Positions 18,930-26,489 of a stretch of DNA of 36,436 bases are shown here, piece by piece. The notes beneath the pieces were generated by a model. It searched no databases. It saw only the letters and a list, made by a program, of their open reading frames with translations, and was not told the origin of the DNA. The position numbers were made by a program, and so were the translations under genes. The stretch is from positions 1-36,436 of the forward strand of contig CAJTOI010000030.1 of the NCBI GenBank assembly GCA_910577925.1. The letters run 5' to 3'. The stretch's first letter is position 1, and the number at the start of each line of letters is the position of its first letter. This DNA comes from an uncultured Roseburia sp. (GTDB taxonomy: Bacteria > Bacillota > Clostridia > Lachnospirales > Lachnospiraceae).

Positions 18930-20672
18930 TCAGCTCTGCTTTACCATCAGAACTTTTCTCATATAACAGCCCGCCGTAAAATGTCCCACACACGCCCCGC
19001 AGCGCGTGCATCTCTCGTCGGAAATGCGGTATTCGACTCCGCCGTCCTTTTTGTCCTTCACGGAAAGCGCGTTAAATCTGCACACGCTCTCGCAGGCCAG
19101 ACATCCCATGCACATCTGATACTTCGTGATCTGGCATTTGACGCGCTCCTCCGCCGCCCGCAGGTCAGACGCACCCGAAAATCCCGGATTTACAATCGTC
19201 ACCTTAAGCGTGCGCGTCCCGATTCTCCCCTGAAGCTTCAGCAGAATGCCGCCCTTTTTGTCCCGCACAAAAACTTCGCCGAGACGCTCTTTCCCCATAT
19301 GAAAATCCAGATATCCGAACGGCCGGAACAGCTCATAGAGCTCCGCTGCAACCGGCCGCTGCAGCTCAAAGTTCAATGCGTTTTCTTCGGTCACGCACGG
19401 CTCGTAGGCCACCGCCACTTTTTTCGCCCAGGCGACCCCGTTTCCGCCCTGCCTGGCTTTCCAGAAGCCCTCGTCCACATAGACCTCCGCGTCCTCCTTC
19501 CCGACGCTTTTTGCGAAGTCAATCAGCAGATTCCGAAACCGCGCGGACTGCTCGGGCATATGGATTTTGGACAGAAATTCCGACCAGCCGCTGTTATTCG
19601 GACAGCACCAGCAGCCCACTCTCGCATAGCCGAGCCGGTATGCGTCGTTAAAATCAATCCCGGTCGTGAGCAGATACAGCCAGATATCAAAGTCCATCCA
19701 GTCAATAACCGGGGAGACAATGTGCTGCTTTGTAATCTTCGGGCTGTCCGACTCCCGCTCATATCTGCTCCTGCTCAAAGATTCGCTCCTTCTGATGCCG
19801 TAAAAGGTCAGAATCCGGCTTTTGTCCCGGTACAGCGAGCGGATGCGCCTCTGAATTGTCCCCGTCTTAAACACCGTACAGCACCAGCGCATCACGCGGC
19901 TCGGCGGCCCGACCAGCCGGCACAGCTCTTCAAAATCCTTTTCCTTATTGCGGGCCGCAATCAGCGGCGTCCGCGGATGCGACCGCCGGAACCGCTCCAC
20001 ATATTCATAGGTAAACGGAAATTCCAGCGTCGTGTCTCCGAAAATATGCATCAGCTGCGGACTGCTCAAAGCTCTTGTGGCAAGATCCGACGTCACCGTC
20101 GAATCCTTTCCCCCGCTGAAAGAGACAAACATATCCATCGCCCCGTACCCCTTTGCCGCCGTGCGGATATAGTCTTCCCCCTCCTCCGTCATCTGCGCAA
20201 AACGCCCGCGGTTCGCCTGTATAAACCGCCCGGCATAACCGTCAAAAGCCTCATAACCGTTCTGTGCTTTCAGCTTTTCATAGTCCGCGCGGATTTTGTC
20301 CGCGTCAAGCGCTCTTAAGCCCTTGACGGAAAACGCAATCTTCCTGCCGTTTACAAAGTAACGGTTCCCGGCACCGTTCCAGACGGAATCCTTCCGGTAG
20401 CAAAAAGGCCGTCCCTCGATAAGTTCCAAGAGCAGCCGCTCCTCCGGGAACACCGGCCGCAGATCCGACGTCAGATAACTCCCCCTGCCGCCGCAGAGCG
20501 GGCACTGTTCTTCGTACAGCGGCGCCTGACACTCACTGCACCAGTATATTTCGGACGCCGCGTCCGCACGTCCACCGCACTCCGGGCATACGCTGGTCTC
20601 ACACTGCCTCCCGGTGCAGGTAAGCGCCTTCCCTGTCCCGGCTTCACGGTTATTGCATGTATAGGTAATCAT
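18930..20672 (-). CDS. sspD: SspD, PAPS-reductase-like sulfurtransferase with zinc-ribbon and ferredoxin domains
   Basis: This 580-residue protein has three parts. The first 60 or so residues carry several CxxC knuckles (VCPECGG, YWCSEC, CPLCGG) typical of zinc ribbons. The centre is a PP-loop ATP pyrophosphatase domain of the PAPS reductase family with SGGKDST (residues 186-192) and cysteines in RWCCTVFK and GCWCCPNN, which in relatives hold an iron-sulphur cluster. The C-terminus is ferredoxin-like: CMGCLACESVC is a full 4Fe-4S motif and CTRCGACVGHFTAGC a variant one. SspD is expected to activate the DNA backbone with ATP and accept sulfur from SspA. It is the first gene after the promoter. 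The gene order sspD-sspB-sspC-sspA-sspE differs from the textbook order. Confidence 0.9.
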   Translation of the reverse strand: MITYTCNNREAGTGKALTCTGRQCETSVCPECGGRADAASEIYWCSECQAPLYEEQCPLCGGRGSYLTSDLRPVFPEERLLLELIEGRPFCYRKDSVWNGAGNRYFVNGRKIAFSVKGLRALDADKIRADYEKLKAQNGYEAFDGYAGRFIQANRGRFAQMTEEGEDYIRTAAKGYGAMDMFVSFSGGKDSTVTSDLATRALSSPQLMHIFGDTTLEFPFTYEYVERFRRSHPRTPLIAARNKEKDFEELCRLVGPPSRVMRWCCTVFKTGTIQRRIRSLYRDKSRILTFYGIRRSESLSRSRYERESDSPKITKQHIVSPVIDWMDFDIWLYLLTTGIDFNDAYRLGYARVGCWCCPNNSGWSEFLSKIHMPEQSARFRNLLIDFAKSVGKEDAEVYVDEGFWKARQGGNGVAWAKKVAVAYEPCVTEENALNFELQRPVAAELYELFRPFGYLDFHMGKERLGEVFVRDKKGGILLKLQGRIGTRTLKVTIVNPGFSGASDLRAAEERVKCQITKYQMCMGCLACESVCRFNALSVKDKKDGGVEYRISDERCTRCGACVGHFTAGCYMRKVLMVKQS

Positions 20673-20693
20673 CCCGCATCTTCTCTCTTTTTA

Positions 20694-20759
20694 GGAATAT
20701 TATTCTTTTTTTCCAAGAATATATATCCACATTATATTCCCTGCAAAAGAGAATTTCAA
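20694..20759 (-). promoter_or_regulatory. Promoter and possible operator of the ssp operon
   Basis: On the minus strand, -35 TTGAAA (20754-20759) and a perfect -10 TATAAT (20731-20736) are spaced by 17 bp, with transcription expected to start near 20724. A loose inverted repeat overlaps it: ATATTCC at 20734-20740 against GGAATAT at 20694-20700, with an inner pair ATTCTT (20702-20707) and AAGAAT (20715-20720). This may be a repressor site, but no regulator gene lies nearby. The promoter is well supported; the operator is speculative. Confidence 0.75.
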
Positions 20760-20802
20760 CAAGATATTGTGCCGCATGGAAAGAATTTCCGTTTTCTGCA
20801 GC

Positions 20803-20827
20803 AAAAAAAGTGCCGCATAGCGGCACT
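20803..20827 (-). terminator. Rho-independent terminator of the carbohydrate operon
   Basis: An 8-bp stem, AGTGCCGC (20809-20816) and GCGGCACT (20820-20827), with a 3-nt loop is followed on the minus strand by seven T residues (20809-20803). It lies 50 bases after the last gene of the transport and lyase operon and separates that operon from the ssp promoter. Confidence 0.92.
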
Positions 20828-20877
20828 CGGCTGTTCTAAAAATTTACATCCTTCTAAAAAATCCCTCTTCTCCTCCC

Positions 20878-21489
20878 CTACGTCTGCCTCCACTCATACT
20901 GCGAAAACACAAACAGCAGAATCTTTGCGTGCGCATAGGCAATCCCGCCCGCCGACACAAACAGCAGCGGCCAGAACACAAACAGCGCCGCCGTGATCAG
21001 AAGCATCGCGGACGTAATCATCAGCAGCGACCAGCCGAAATTCCGAAATGCCATGACAAACGCCAGCATCACGACTTTTTTCGGCCCTGCATCCGTCCAG
21101 GCAAGCAGCGGAAAAAGATAGACCGCCGCGAAAACAAAGACGACGGCGAGCACGAGAAACACCCAGAAAAACAGCTTCCCTACGCTTCCGCCCAGACGGT
21201 GATAAAAATACAGATCCCCGGCAAAGAAAATGCCGAGCGCCGACATCATAAGCCACAGAACCGTCGCGCTCTTAAAATTTTCCCGGAACGCGCGCACAAA
21301 ATCCTCCCGCAGATAGCCCTCTTTGTCAGACGCAAGGCGCATCGCGCAGTAAAACAGCGCCGTCGTCGACGCTCCGACCGTCACGACCGGGAGCGAAAAC
21401 AGCAGCCACAGACAGGTCAGAAGAAACATATCCGTCACCTTCCCCATAAACTTCCAGACCGGATTCTCCATATTAAAAATTTGTCCCAT
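20878..21489 (-). CDS. DUF624 (YesL-like) integral membrane protein
   Basis: This 203-residue protein has about five hydrophobic segments and starts MGQIFNMENPVWKFMGKVTD, followed by LFSLPVVTVGASTTALFYCA, the signature of DUF624/YesL. Such proteins occur in Firmicute operons with YesM/YesN kinases, MalF/MalG-like permeases and polysaccharide-degrading enzymes, but their biochemical role is not established. AAAGGAG lies before the ATG. It is the last gene of the operon. A link with the transporter or with sensing is inferred only from context. Confidence 0.88.
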   Translation of the reverse strand: MGQIFNMENPVWKFMGKVTDMFLLTCLWLLFSLPVVTVGASTTALFYCAMRLASDKEGYLREDFVRAFRENFKSATVLWLMMSALGIFFAGDLYFYHRLGGSVGKLFFWVFLVLAVVFVFAAVYLFPLLAWTDAGPKKVVMLAFVMAFRNFGWSLLMITSAMLLITAALFVFWPLLFVSAGGIAYAHAKILLFVFSQYEWRQT

Positions 21490-21528
21490 CGCCGCAGACT
21501 CCTTTCCCCTCCGTTTTTCTTTTCCGTT

Positions 21529-22152
21529 TCATTCCTCTGCCGAAAACAGATATGCGATCAGTTTTACCGCCGCATCCTTCCGTTTCGAACCGCTGATAAT
21601 GCCGATCACCGGCTCATCCAGCGTAATATCGTATTTCTTTATAAATTCCGTGTTGTCCATGCGGACGCCGTACGCCTTTCCGTCCGCGGTGCAGAGCACA
21701 TCCTCCAACGCTTCCCGCTGCTCGTTTGTCAGCAGCCCGTTTAGATCCGCAAATGCATTCAGATTCTGATAATAGTCGAATACGGCCGTCTCCGCAATCA
21801 GAAAATCAAGCTCATGCGCGTAGACGCAAGTCGTAAGCTTCGCCATCGACTCCTGCGTGTCAAGGTCGAAAATCGCCTCCTTTTGCAGCTCCTGCGCATC
21901 CATCGTGAGCGCCGCATCGACAAAGACCTCTTCCGTCTCCGGATCTCCGCCGATTCCGCCGAGAAATTCCGCCTCCATCTGATCGGTGACGGCTTCCTCC
22001 CGCACCTGATTGATCAGCATCCCCGCAAGGAGCTGTGTTTTTTCTTCCTCCCCGAATGAGACGGCCGCATACACCGCAAACGCCGCCGCAGCCAATCCCA
22101 ATACCACGATTCTTCTGTGGTAGGTCCACCAGTCGGAAATCTTCTTTTTCAC
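21529..22152 (-). CDS. Membrane-anchored protein of unknown function
   Basis: I chose the GTG at 22152 because GAGGAG lies 9 bases upstream; an earlier GTG at 22182 lacks a good site. The 207 residues begin with a basic stretch (KKKISDWWTYHRR), then one membrane helix (IVVLGLAAAAFAVYAAVSFG, about residues 14-33), then an acidic extracytoplasmic domain rich in Glu and Asp. The segment AETAVFDYYQNLNAFADLNG is faintly reminiscent of solute-binding proteins. I recognise no named family. Its position between the lyase and the YesL gene suggests an envelope role in the same uptake pathway. Confidence 0.8.
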   Translation of the reverse strand: MKKKISDWWTYHRRIVVLGLAAAAFAVYAAVSFGEEEKTQLLAGMLINQVREEAVTDQMEAEFLGGIGGDPETEEVFVDAALTMDAQELQKEAIFDLDTQESMAKLTTCVYAHELDFLIAETAVFDYYQNLNAFADLNGLLTNEQREALEDVLCTADGKAYGVRMDNTEFIKKYDITLDEPVIGIISGSKRKDAAVKLIAYLFSAEE

Positions 22153-22178
22153 AGACCGTATCTCCTCTTTTCCTCGCG

Positions 22179-24194
22179 TCACCAGTTGAGCACTTCCCCG
22201 ACCAGCGTGCCCTCTGCCTTGTCAAACACGATGACATTTCCGTATCCCATGCATCCGTCGGCCTCCTGCAGATCCGTCGGGGAATTGACTTCCTGGTGAC
22301 AGACAATCACGACATACTCCTTCTCTGCCGTCGTAAGCTTCACCGCCTCCGCCATAGACTGCGGGTAAGCAGTCCCCTTTAGCGCGGAGCGCACCGGCAG
22401 TTTTTCGATCTGCAGCGGCCGGTCGGGCGCCGCGTCGATCACGGTAATCAGGCTCGTAAACCCTTCCCCGCGCTTTGTGATCCTGCAGACTGTGCCTTCT
22501 TCCTCGCTGTTGTAATGCCTTGCAATATGTCCGCCGTACAGCTCCTTCTGCACGCCGTCCGAGAGGAAATAAAAATCCGCTTTTACATTTTTCCCGCGGT
22601 AAAAAACGCACGGAAACGCTCCTTCCTGCTCCGTCACCGCTCCGTCGGGATTAAAATGAAAATACTGCCGGTAGGTGTGCGCGTCGCCGGTGTACAGCTC
22701 ATCCGCCAGAATAAAAATATCCGGTTTGATGAAAATGACCTTGCGGTTGCAATAGACGCCGCCCGGCATATCCATGTAGCCCAGATGGCCCGCCTGCGCA
22801 AATTCCGCAAGCGCCGTCTGCCTGAAATTCTGCTTGACCGGCGCCGCAAGCTTCGCGCACTCCCAGGAATCCTTGCAGACCGTAAATAATTTATCGTCCA
22901 CCGTGATCGTGTTGTGCCCGGTGGGATCTTTGTATTCTCTGCGCTTTTCTCCCCACACATAGGTAAACCGCCCGCCGTCCATCAGCACGTCCTCACCGTT
23001 TACCGCAAGATCGATGTGGAGCTTATCCGAGTGCCCGTGTCCGGCGCCGAGCGTCCCACCGTGCAGATGAAGAAAATTGGCCCGTTCCGTCCAGTCCGTG
23101 CGGAAATAGGTATTCCCGCTGTGCTCCAGAAATACGGACGTAAACTCCGGCTCCCTGCGCTCCATCGCCGCATATTCCGCTTCCGCCCGCATCCCAAGAT
23201 CCCAGATGCTCTCGTAATCAAGCCGTTCGTAACCGCCGAATTTCAGCACGGGATTGCCAAACAGATACGCCGCCGTGCTGATTCGGTCCCGCACGTCCAC
23301 GTCGTCGCTGTCCCCCATCATCACGATATGGTGATCCGGTTTCAGCCACGCCAGATCGGCGAGCGCCATCTGCTCGGTCCTGCGCAGAATGCTCTCCGGG
23401 AGCACAATCCCGTTGCGCGCCGCAAGCAGGATCACATCCAGATAACAGTGCAGTACTTCGTTGTGGTAGATGGGCGACTGCTCCCAGTGCACGCCGTCTT
23501 CCATAATCTGCATTTTGGCCTCAATCTCGAGATTTTGAACCGCAAACTCGATCATTTTCTTTGTCGTCTCACTCTGCGGCAGCGTCACGCCGATCTCAAA
23601 GAGTCCGTGATTCTCAATCACTCCCCAGTTGCTCATATAGCGGTATGCCGAGTGGCTCTCCATGAGATGTCTTGCATGCAGCAGCATGCAGTCGTAATAC
23701 TCCTGCAAAAAGTCTTCCGTAAGCGCCTCGCTGTCCCGGAACAGACAGATCGCCTTGCTCCAATACTCCCCGCGGAAGCCGGTATCAAGGCTTCTCCACG
23801 GGCCGTCCGCAGATTCCGGCGCAAGCGGCACATTTCGAATCCACTCTCTTGTCAGCGCCACATAGGCACGCGCGTACTTCTCGTCCCCGGTCATCCGGTA
23901 TGCCTGCCCCAGCGTCAGAAAAAACCGGTGCCTGTTAAACTGCCAGACAAACTCCGGGTCGCCCGCCGGCATGTAATTCCAGTCGATATCCCCCTCAAAC
24001 GTAACAGGCTCGCTGACCTGCTCCAAGTCCCATTTGGAATTAAACAGAAAACGCCTCTCACAGACACCGTCCGCAACCTCAATCGCGTGCGCCGCTTCCT
24101 CCGGGAAATACTTCCTGCAGTATTCCCCGGCCGCCTTCCCGTCGTCACAAAAATAGTGGGAAACATCCCTGTCAAAAAATTCTTCTCTCTTCAT
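22179..24194 (-). CDS. Heparinase II/III-family polysaccharide lyase
   Basis: The start at 24194 is preferred because AGGAG sits about 5 bases upstream; an in-frame TTG further up is less likely. The 671-residue protein has the N-terminal helical toroid of heparinase II/III-type lyases (QFNRHRFFLTLGQAYRMTGD near residue 90, RSLDTGFRGEYWSKAICLF). The C-terminal beta domain carries HLHGGTLGAGHGHSDKLHID and a following D-G-G-R-F-x-Y motif, characteristic of the Heparinase_II_III family. There is no signal peptide, so it probably acts in the cytoplasm on imported oligosaccharides. It would cleave uronic acid bonds by beta-elimination, giving unsaturated ends for the GH88 enzyme encoded just upstream. 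The exact substrate is unknown. Confidence 0.88.
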   Translation of the reverse strand: MKREEFFDRDVSHYFCDDGKAAGEYCRKYFPEEAAHAIEVADGVCERRFLFNSKWDLEQVSEPVTFEGDIDWNYMPAGDPEFVWQFNRHRFFLTLGQAYRMTGDEKYARAYVALTREWIRNVPLAPESADGPWRSLDTGFRGEYWSKAICLFRDSEALTEDFLQEYYDCMLLHARHLMESHSAYRYMSNWGVIENHGLFEIGVTLPQSETTKKMIEFAVQNLEIEAKMQIMEDGVHWEQSPIYHNEVLHCYLDVILLAARNGIVLPESILRRTEQMALADLAWLKPDHHIVMMGDSDDVDVRDRISTAAYLFGNPVLKFGGYERLDYESIWDLGMRAEAEYAAMERREPEFTSVFLEHSGNTYFRTDWTERANFLHLHGGTLGAGHGHSDKLHIDLAVNGEDVLMDGGRFTYVWGEKRREYKDPTGHNTITVDDKLFTVCKDSWECAKLAAPVKQNFRQTALAEFAQAGHLGYMDMPGGVYCNRKVIFIKPDIFILADELYTGDAHTYRQYFHFNPDGAVTEQEGAFPCVFYRGKNVKADFYFLSDGVQKELYGGHIARHYNSEEEGTVCRITKRGEGFTSLITVIDAAPDRPLQIEKLPVRSALKGTAYPQSMAEAVKLTTAEKEYVVIVCHQEVNSPTDLQEADGCMGYGNVIVFDKAEGTLVGEVLNW

Positions 24195-24230
24195 CTCTGC
24201 TCCTGTTTTTTTCTCCAATTATTCCGCGCG

Positions 24231-24324
24231 GAGAATCCCCTGTTTCCGAGGATTCTCTGGCGTGAAACCTAGTACTTCTTGGCGAAATGCCCTCTGGCAT
24301 GAGCCCTAGAAGTACTTTTCACGC
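24231..24324 (-). repeat. Two intergenic hairpins between GH88 and lyase genes
   Basis: The first is an 8-bp stem, GAGAATCC (24231-24238) and GGATTCTC (24250-24257). The second is larger: GCGTGAAA (24260-24267) pairs with TTTCACGC (24317-24324), AGTACTTCT (24271-24279) with AGAAGTACT (24308-24316), and an inner ATGCC (24287-24291) with GGCAT (24296-24300). It overlaps the GH88 stop codon by one base. No T-run follows, so an RNA-stability or attenuation role is more likely than termination. Confidence 0.6.
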
Positions 24325-25487
24325 TACCAGTATGGGTTCCAGTCCTTTTTCAGACGCATCAGCGCTTCCATATAGAAATAATCGCCCCAGATATTGCACT
24401 CGTCCACACCGTAATGATTGCAGGTATTGTACGGGGAATGGTTCGAATAGGTGCTGTGCAGCACAAGCCCGTTCGACTGCTTTTCATCCCGCACCGCATA
24501 AAAATCAAAAAGCGCCTTCACAAGCCGCCCCGCGAGCGCGCGGTATTTCTCCGCTTCCTCCTCCCCGAGATACCCTGCCATCTCGAGCATCCCGCAGGCC
24601 GCAATCGCCGCGGACGACGAATCCCTCGGCTCATCGTCCCCGTCCGTAAATTCCAGATCCCAGAACGGAACCAGATCCGCCGGGAGATGCTCCAGGAAAA
24701 ACGACGTCACGTCGCGGAATTTCTGGATGTACTCCTCCCTGCCCGTATACCTGTAAGCGAGCGCCATCCCGTAGATTCCCCACGCCTGGCCTCTCGCCCA
24801 CGCCGAGCCGTCGCGGTAGCCCTGGCAGGTCGCCCCGTGATCCGGCGCGCCGGTTTCCATATCAAAGAAAAACGTATGCCAGGTCGAGTGATCCTCGCGG
24901 ATCACATTTGCGACGGCCGTATGGATATGCCGTTCCGCGATATCCCGATACTCCTCGTCGCCGGTCTCCTCCGACGCCCAGTAGAGCAGGGGCAGATTTA
25001 ACAGACAGTCGATGATCAGCCTGTAATTTTCCGGCGCGTCCATCGGCCCCCACGCCTGGATAAACTCCCCGACCGGGTGAAAACGCCGAATCAGCTGGTC
25101 CGCAGCAAGAATTGCCGCTTTCTTTCCGTTCTCGTTTCCCGTCAGCTTGCAGCCCGCCACACAGGACGGGGAATAGAGAAACCCCATGTCGTGATGGTCG
25201 ACCTCTATTTTGTTTTCGATGCGGTTTAAAAAACTCTCAATCTGAATCTCTCCCGCCCGCTTAAAGCATTCTTCGCCGGTTTCCTCATAGGCCAGCCAGA
25301 TCTGTCCGGTCCAGAACCCCGTCGTCCAGTCCACGTTTTCGGTCGGCTGATAAAAATTGTGCTCGCTGTACGCTTTTTTAAATTTCTCCGTAAACTCCGG
25401 CAGACAGCGCCTGGTCTGCGCCACCGCAAAATCCATCGCCGCTGTGATCTCAGACTCCGATATCTGCGGTTTTTCTTCAAACAACAT
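24324..25487 (-). CDS. GH88 unsaturated glucuronyl hydrolase
   Basis: The start at 25487 follows AGGAGGAGAAGG and gives 387 residues, the normal size for GH88. The alpha/alpha-barrel signature is seen in NVDWTTGFWTGQIWLAYEET, DHHDMGFLYSPS (D100) and IDCLLNLPLLYWA (D160); these two aspartates correspond to the catalytic pair of characterised family members. GSAWARGQAWGIYGMALAYR is also typical. The enzyme hydrates and removes the 4,5-unsaturated uronic acid that a lyase leaves on oligosaccharides. There is no signal peptide, so it acts in the cytoplasm. The gene lies between the permeases and the lyase gene, in the order import, trimming and cleavage. Confidence 0.93.
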   Translation of the reverse strand: MLFEEKPQISESEITAAMDFAVAQTRRCLPEFTEKFKKAYSEHNFYQPTENVDWTTGFWTGQIWLAYEETGEECFKRAGEIQIESFLNRIENKIEVDHHDMGFLYSPSCVAGCKLTGNENGKKAAILAADQLIRRFHPVGEFIQAWGPMDAPENYRLIIDCLLNLPLLYWASEETGDEEYRDIAERHIHTAVANVIREDHSTWHTFFFDMETGAPDHGATCQGYRDGSAWARGQAWGIYGMALAYRYTGREEYIQKFRDVTSFFLEHLPADLVPFWDLEFTDGDDEPRDSSSAAIAACGMLEMAGYLGEEEAEKYRALAGRLVKALFDFYAVRDEKQSNGLVLHSTYSNHSPYNTCNHYGVDECNIWGDYFYMEALMRLKKDWNPYW

Positions 25488-25568
25488 ATCCTTCTCCTCC
25501 TGTTTTTCGTCTCCCGGACTCCCGGAATCGCCCCGGCATCCGAAACGCACCGTTTTTCACGTTACAGA

Positions 25569-25600
25569 ATATGCGTGCACGAAGCCTCATGCACGCATAT
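25569..25600 (-). repeat. Intergenic hairpin after the MalG-type permease
   Basis: An 11-bp perfect stem, ATATGCGTGCA (25569-25579) and TGCACGCATAT (25590-25600), has a 10-nt loop and lies 3 bases after the permease stop codon. No T-run follows on the minus strand. It may tune expression of the enzymes relative to the transporter. Confidence 0.65.
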
Positions 25601-25603
25601 ATC

Positions 25604-26473
25604 TTAACCTTTTAATCCTGTCGAAGCAACGCCCTCGACAAAATATCTCTGCAGACAGATAAAGACTACAAGCACCGGGATCAGCGAGAGCACCGACCCC
25701 GCCATAATCAGGCCGTACTGGGACGAATACTGTCCGATGAACATTTTAAGCCCTAACTGGATGGTCTTCTTCTCCTGAGACTTTAAGTAGATCAACGGTC
25801 CGAGATAATCGTTCCAGGTCGCAACGAACGTAAAAATCGTCAGGGTAGACAGCGCCGGTTTCGACAGCGGAAGCATGATTCTCGAATAGATCATATACTC
25901 ACTCATCCCGTCCACCCGCGCCGCCTCGCAGAGTTCATTCGGGATTCCGTCGTAAAACTGACGCATCATGAACACGCCGAACGCCGAGAACGCCTGTAAA
26001 CAGATAATCGCCAGCAGTTTGTCATTTAACCCCATCTTGCGCATCATGATAAACTGCGGAACCATGTACACCTGCCAGGGCATTGCAATCGTCGCTATGT
26101 ACGCCATAAACAGCAGATTTTTGTGCTTGAACTCAAGCTTTGCAAAAGAGTACGCCGCAAAGCTGCTCGTCAAAAGCTGCAGTGCCGTCACAATGATTGT
26201 CAAAAACACCGTGTTTTTCACAAACGTTCCGAACGGAATCTTCGTCCAGATGTCCACATAATTGCTCCACTTCGGCACCTCCGGAATCAGCACGAACGGC
26301 GTCATCTGAAACACTTCGCGGTCTGACTTAATGGACGCCGACAGCATCCAGATAAACGGCACCAGCATCGCCACCGTGAGAATCAGCAAAATCAGATACA
26401 GGAAGAACTTCTTGATAAAATTATTGCGCTTGATCGACGCTTCTTTTTTCTGTTTTATAGTTTGACTGTTCAT
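25604..26473 (-). CDS. Carbohydrate ABC transporter permease, MalG type
   Basis: This 289-residue protein has six hydrophobic helices and the conserved cytoplasmic EAA loop CEAARVDGMSEYMIYSRIML, which contacts the ATPase. The end, RYFVEGVASTGLKG, is typical of MalG-type permeases. AAGGAGGAACGAAG precedes the ATG, and the gene begins 16 bases after its MalF-type partner. Together with that partner and the binding protein it should import oligosaccharides. No ATPase gene lies in the window, so a shared MsmX-like ATPase elsewhere is expected. Confidence 0.93.
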   Translation of the reverse strand: MNSQTIKQKKEASIKRNNFIKKFFLYLILLILTVAMLVPFIWMLSASIKSDREVFQMTPFVLIPEVPKWSNYVDIWTKIPFGTFVKNTVFLTIIVTALQLLTSSFAAYSFAKLEFKHKNLLFMAYIATIAMPWQVYMVPQFIMMRKMGLNDKLLAIICLQAFSAFGVFMMRQFYDGIPNELCEAARVDGMSEYMIYSRIMLPLSKPALSTLTIFTFVATWNDYLGPLIYLKSQEKKTIQLGLKMFIGQYSSQYGLIMAGSVLSLIPVLVVFICLQRYFVEGVASTGLKG

Positions 26474-26489
26474 CTTCGTTCCTCCTTCC

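Noticed and set aside
15558..20318. Long plus-strand open frames, for example at 15558-17576 and 17970-20318.
   Set aside because: They lie opposite sspC, sspB and sspD, which have clear domains. Their products are rich in Arg, Pro and His, as expected for the shadow of GC-rich genes, and no ribosome binding sites precede them.
8223..20672. Interpretation as a BREX system because of the large P-loop ATPase and PAPS-reductase-like gene.
   Set aside because: No PglZ-type phosphatase, BrxL protease or methyltransferase gene is present, whereas DUF4007, cysteine desulfurase and DUF262-DUF1524 genes together fit Ssp phosphorothioation.
22914..24272. A plus-strand frame of 452 codons opposite the lyase gene.
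   Set aside because: No recognisable protein features; the minus strand encodes a heparinase II/III-type lyase with conserved motifs and a ribosome binding site.
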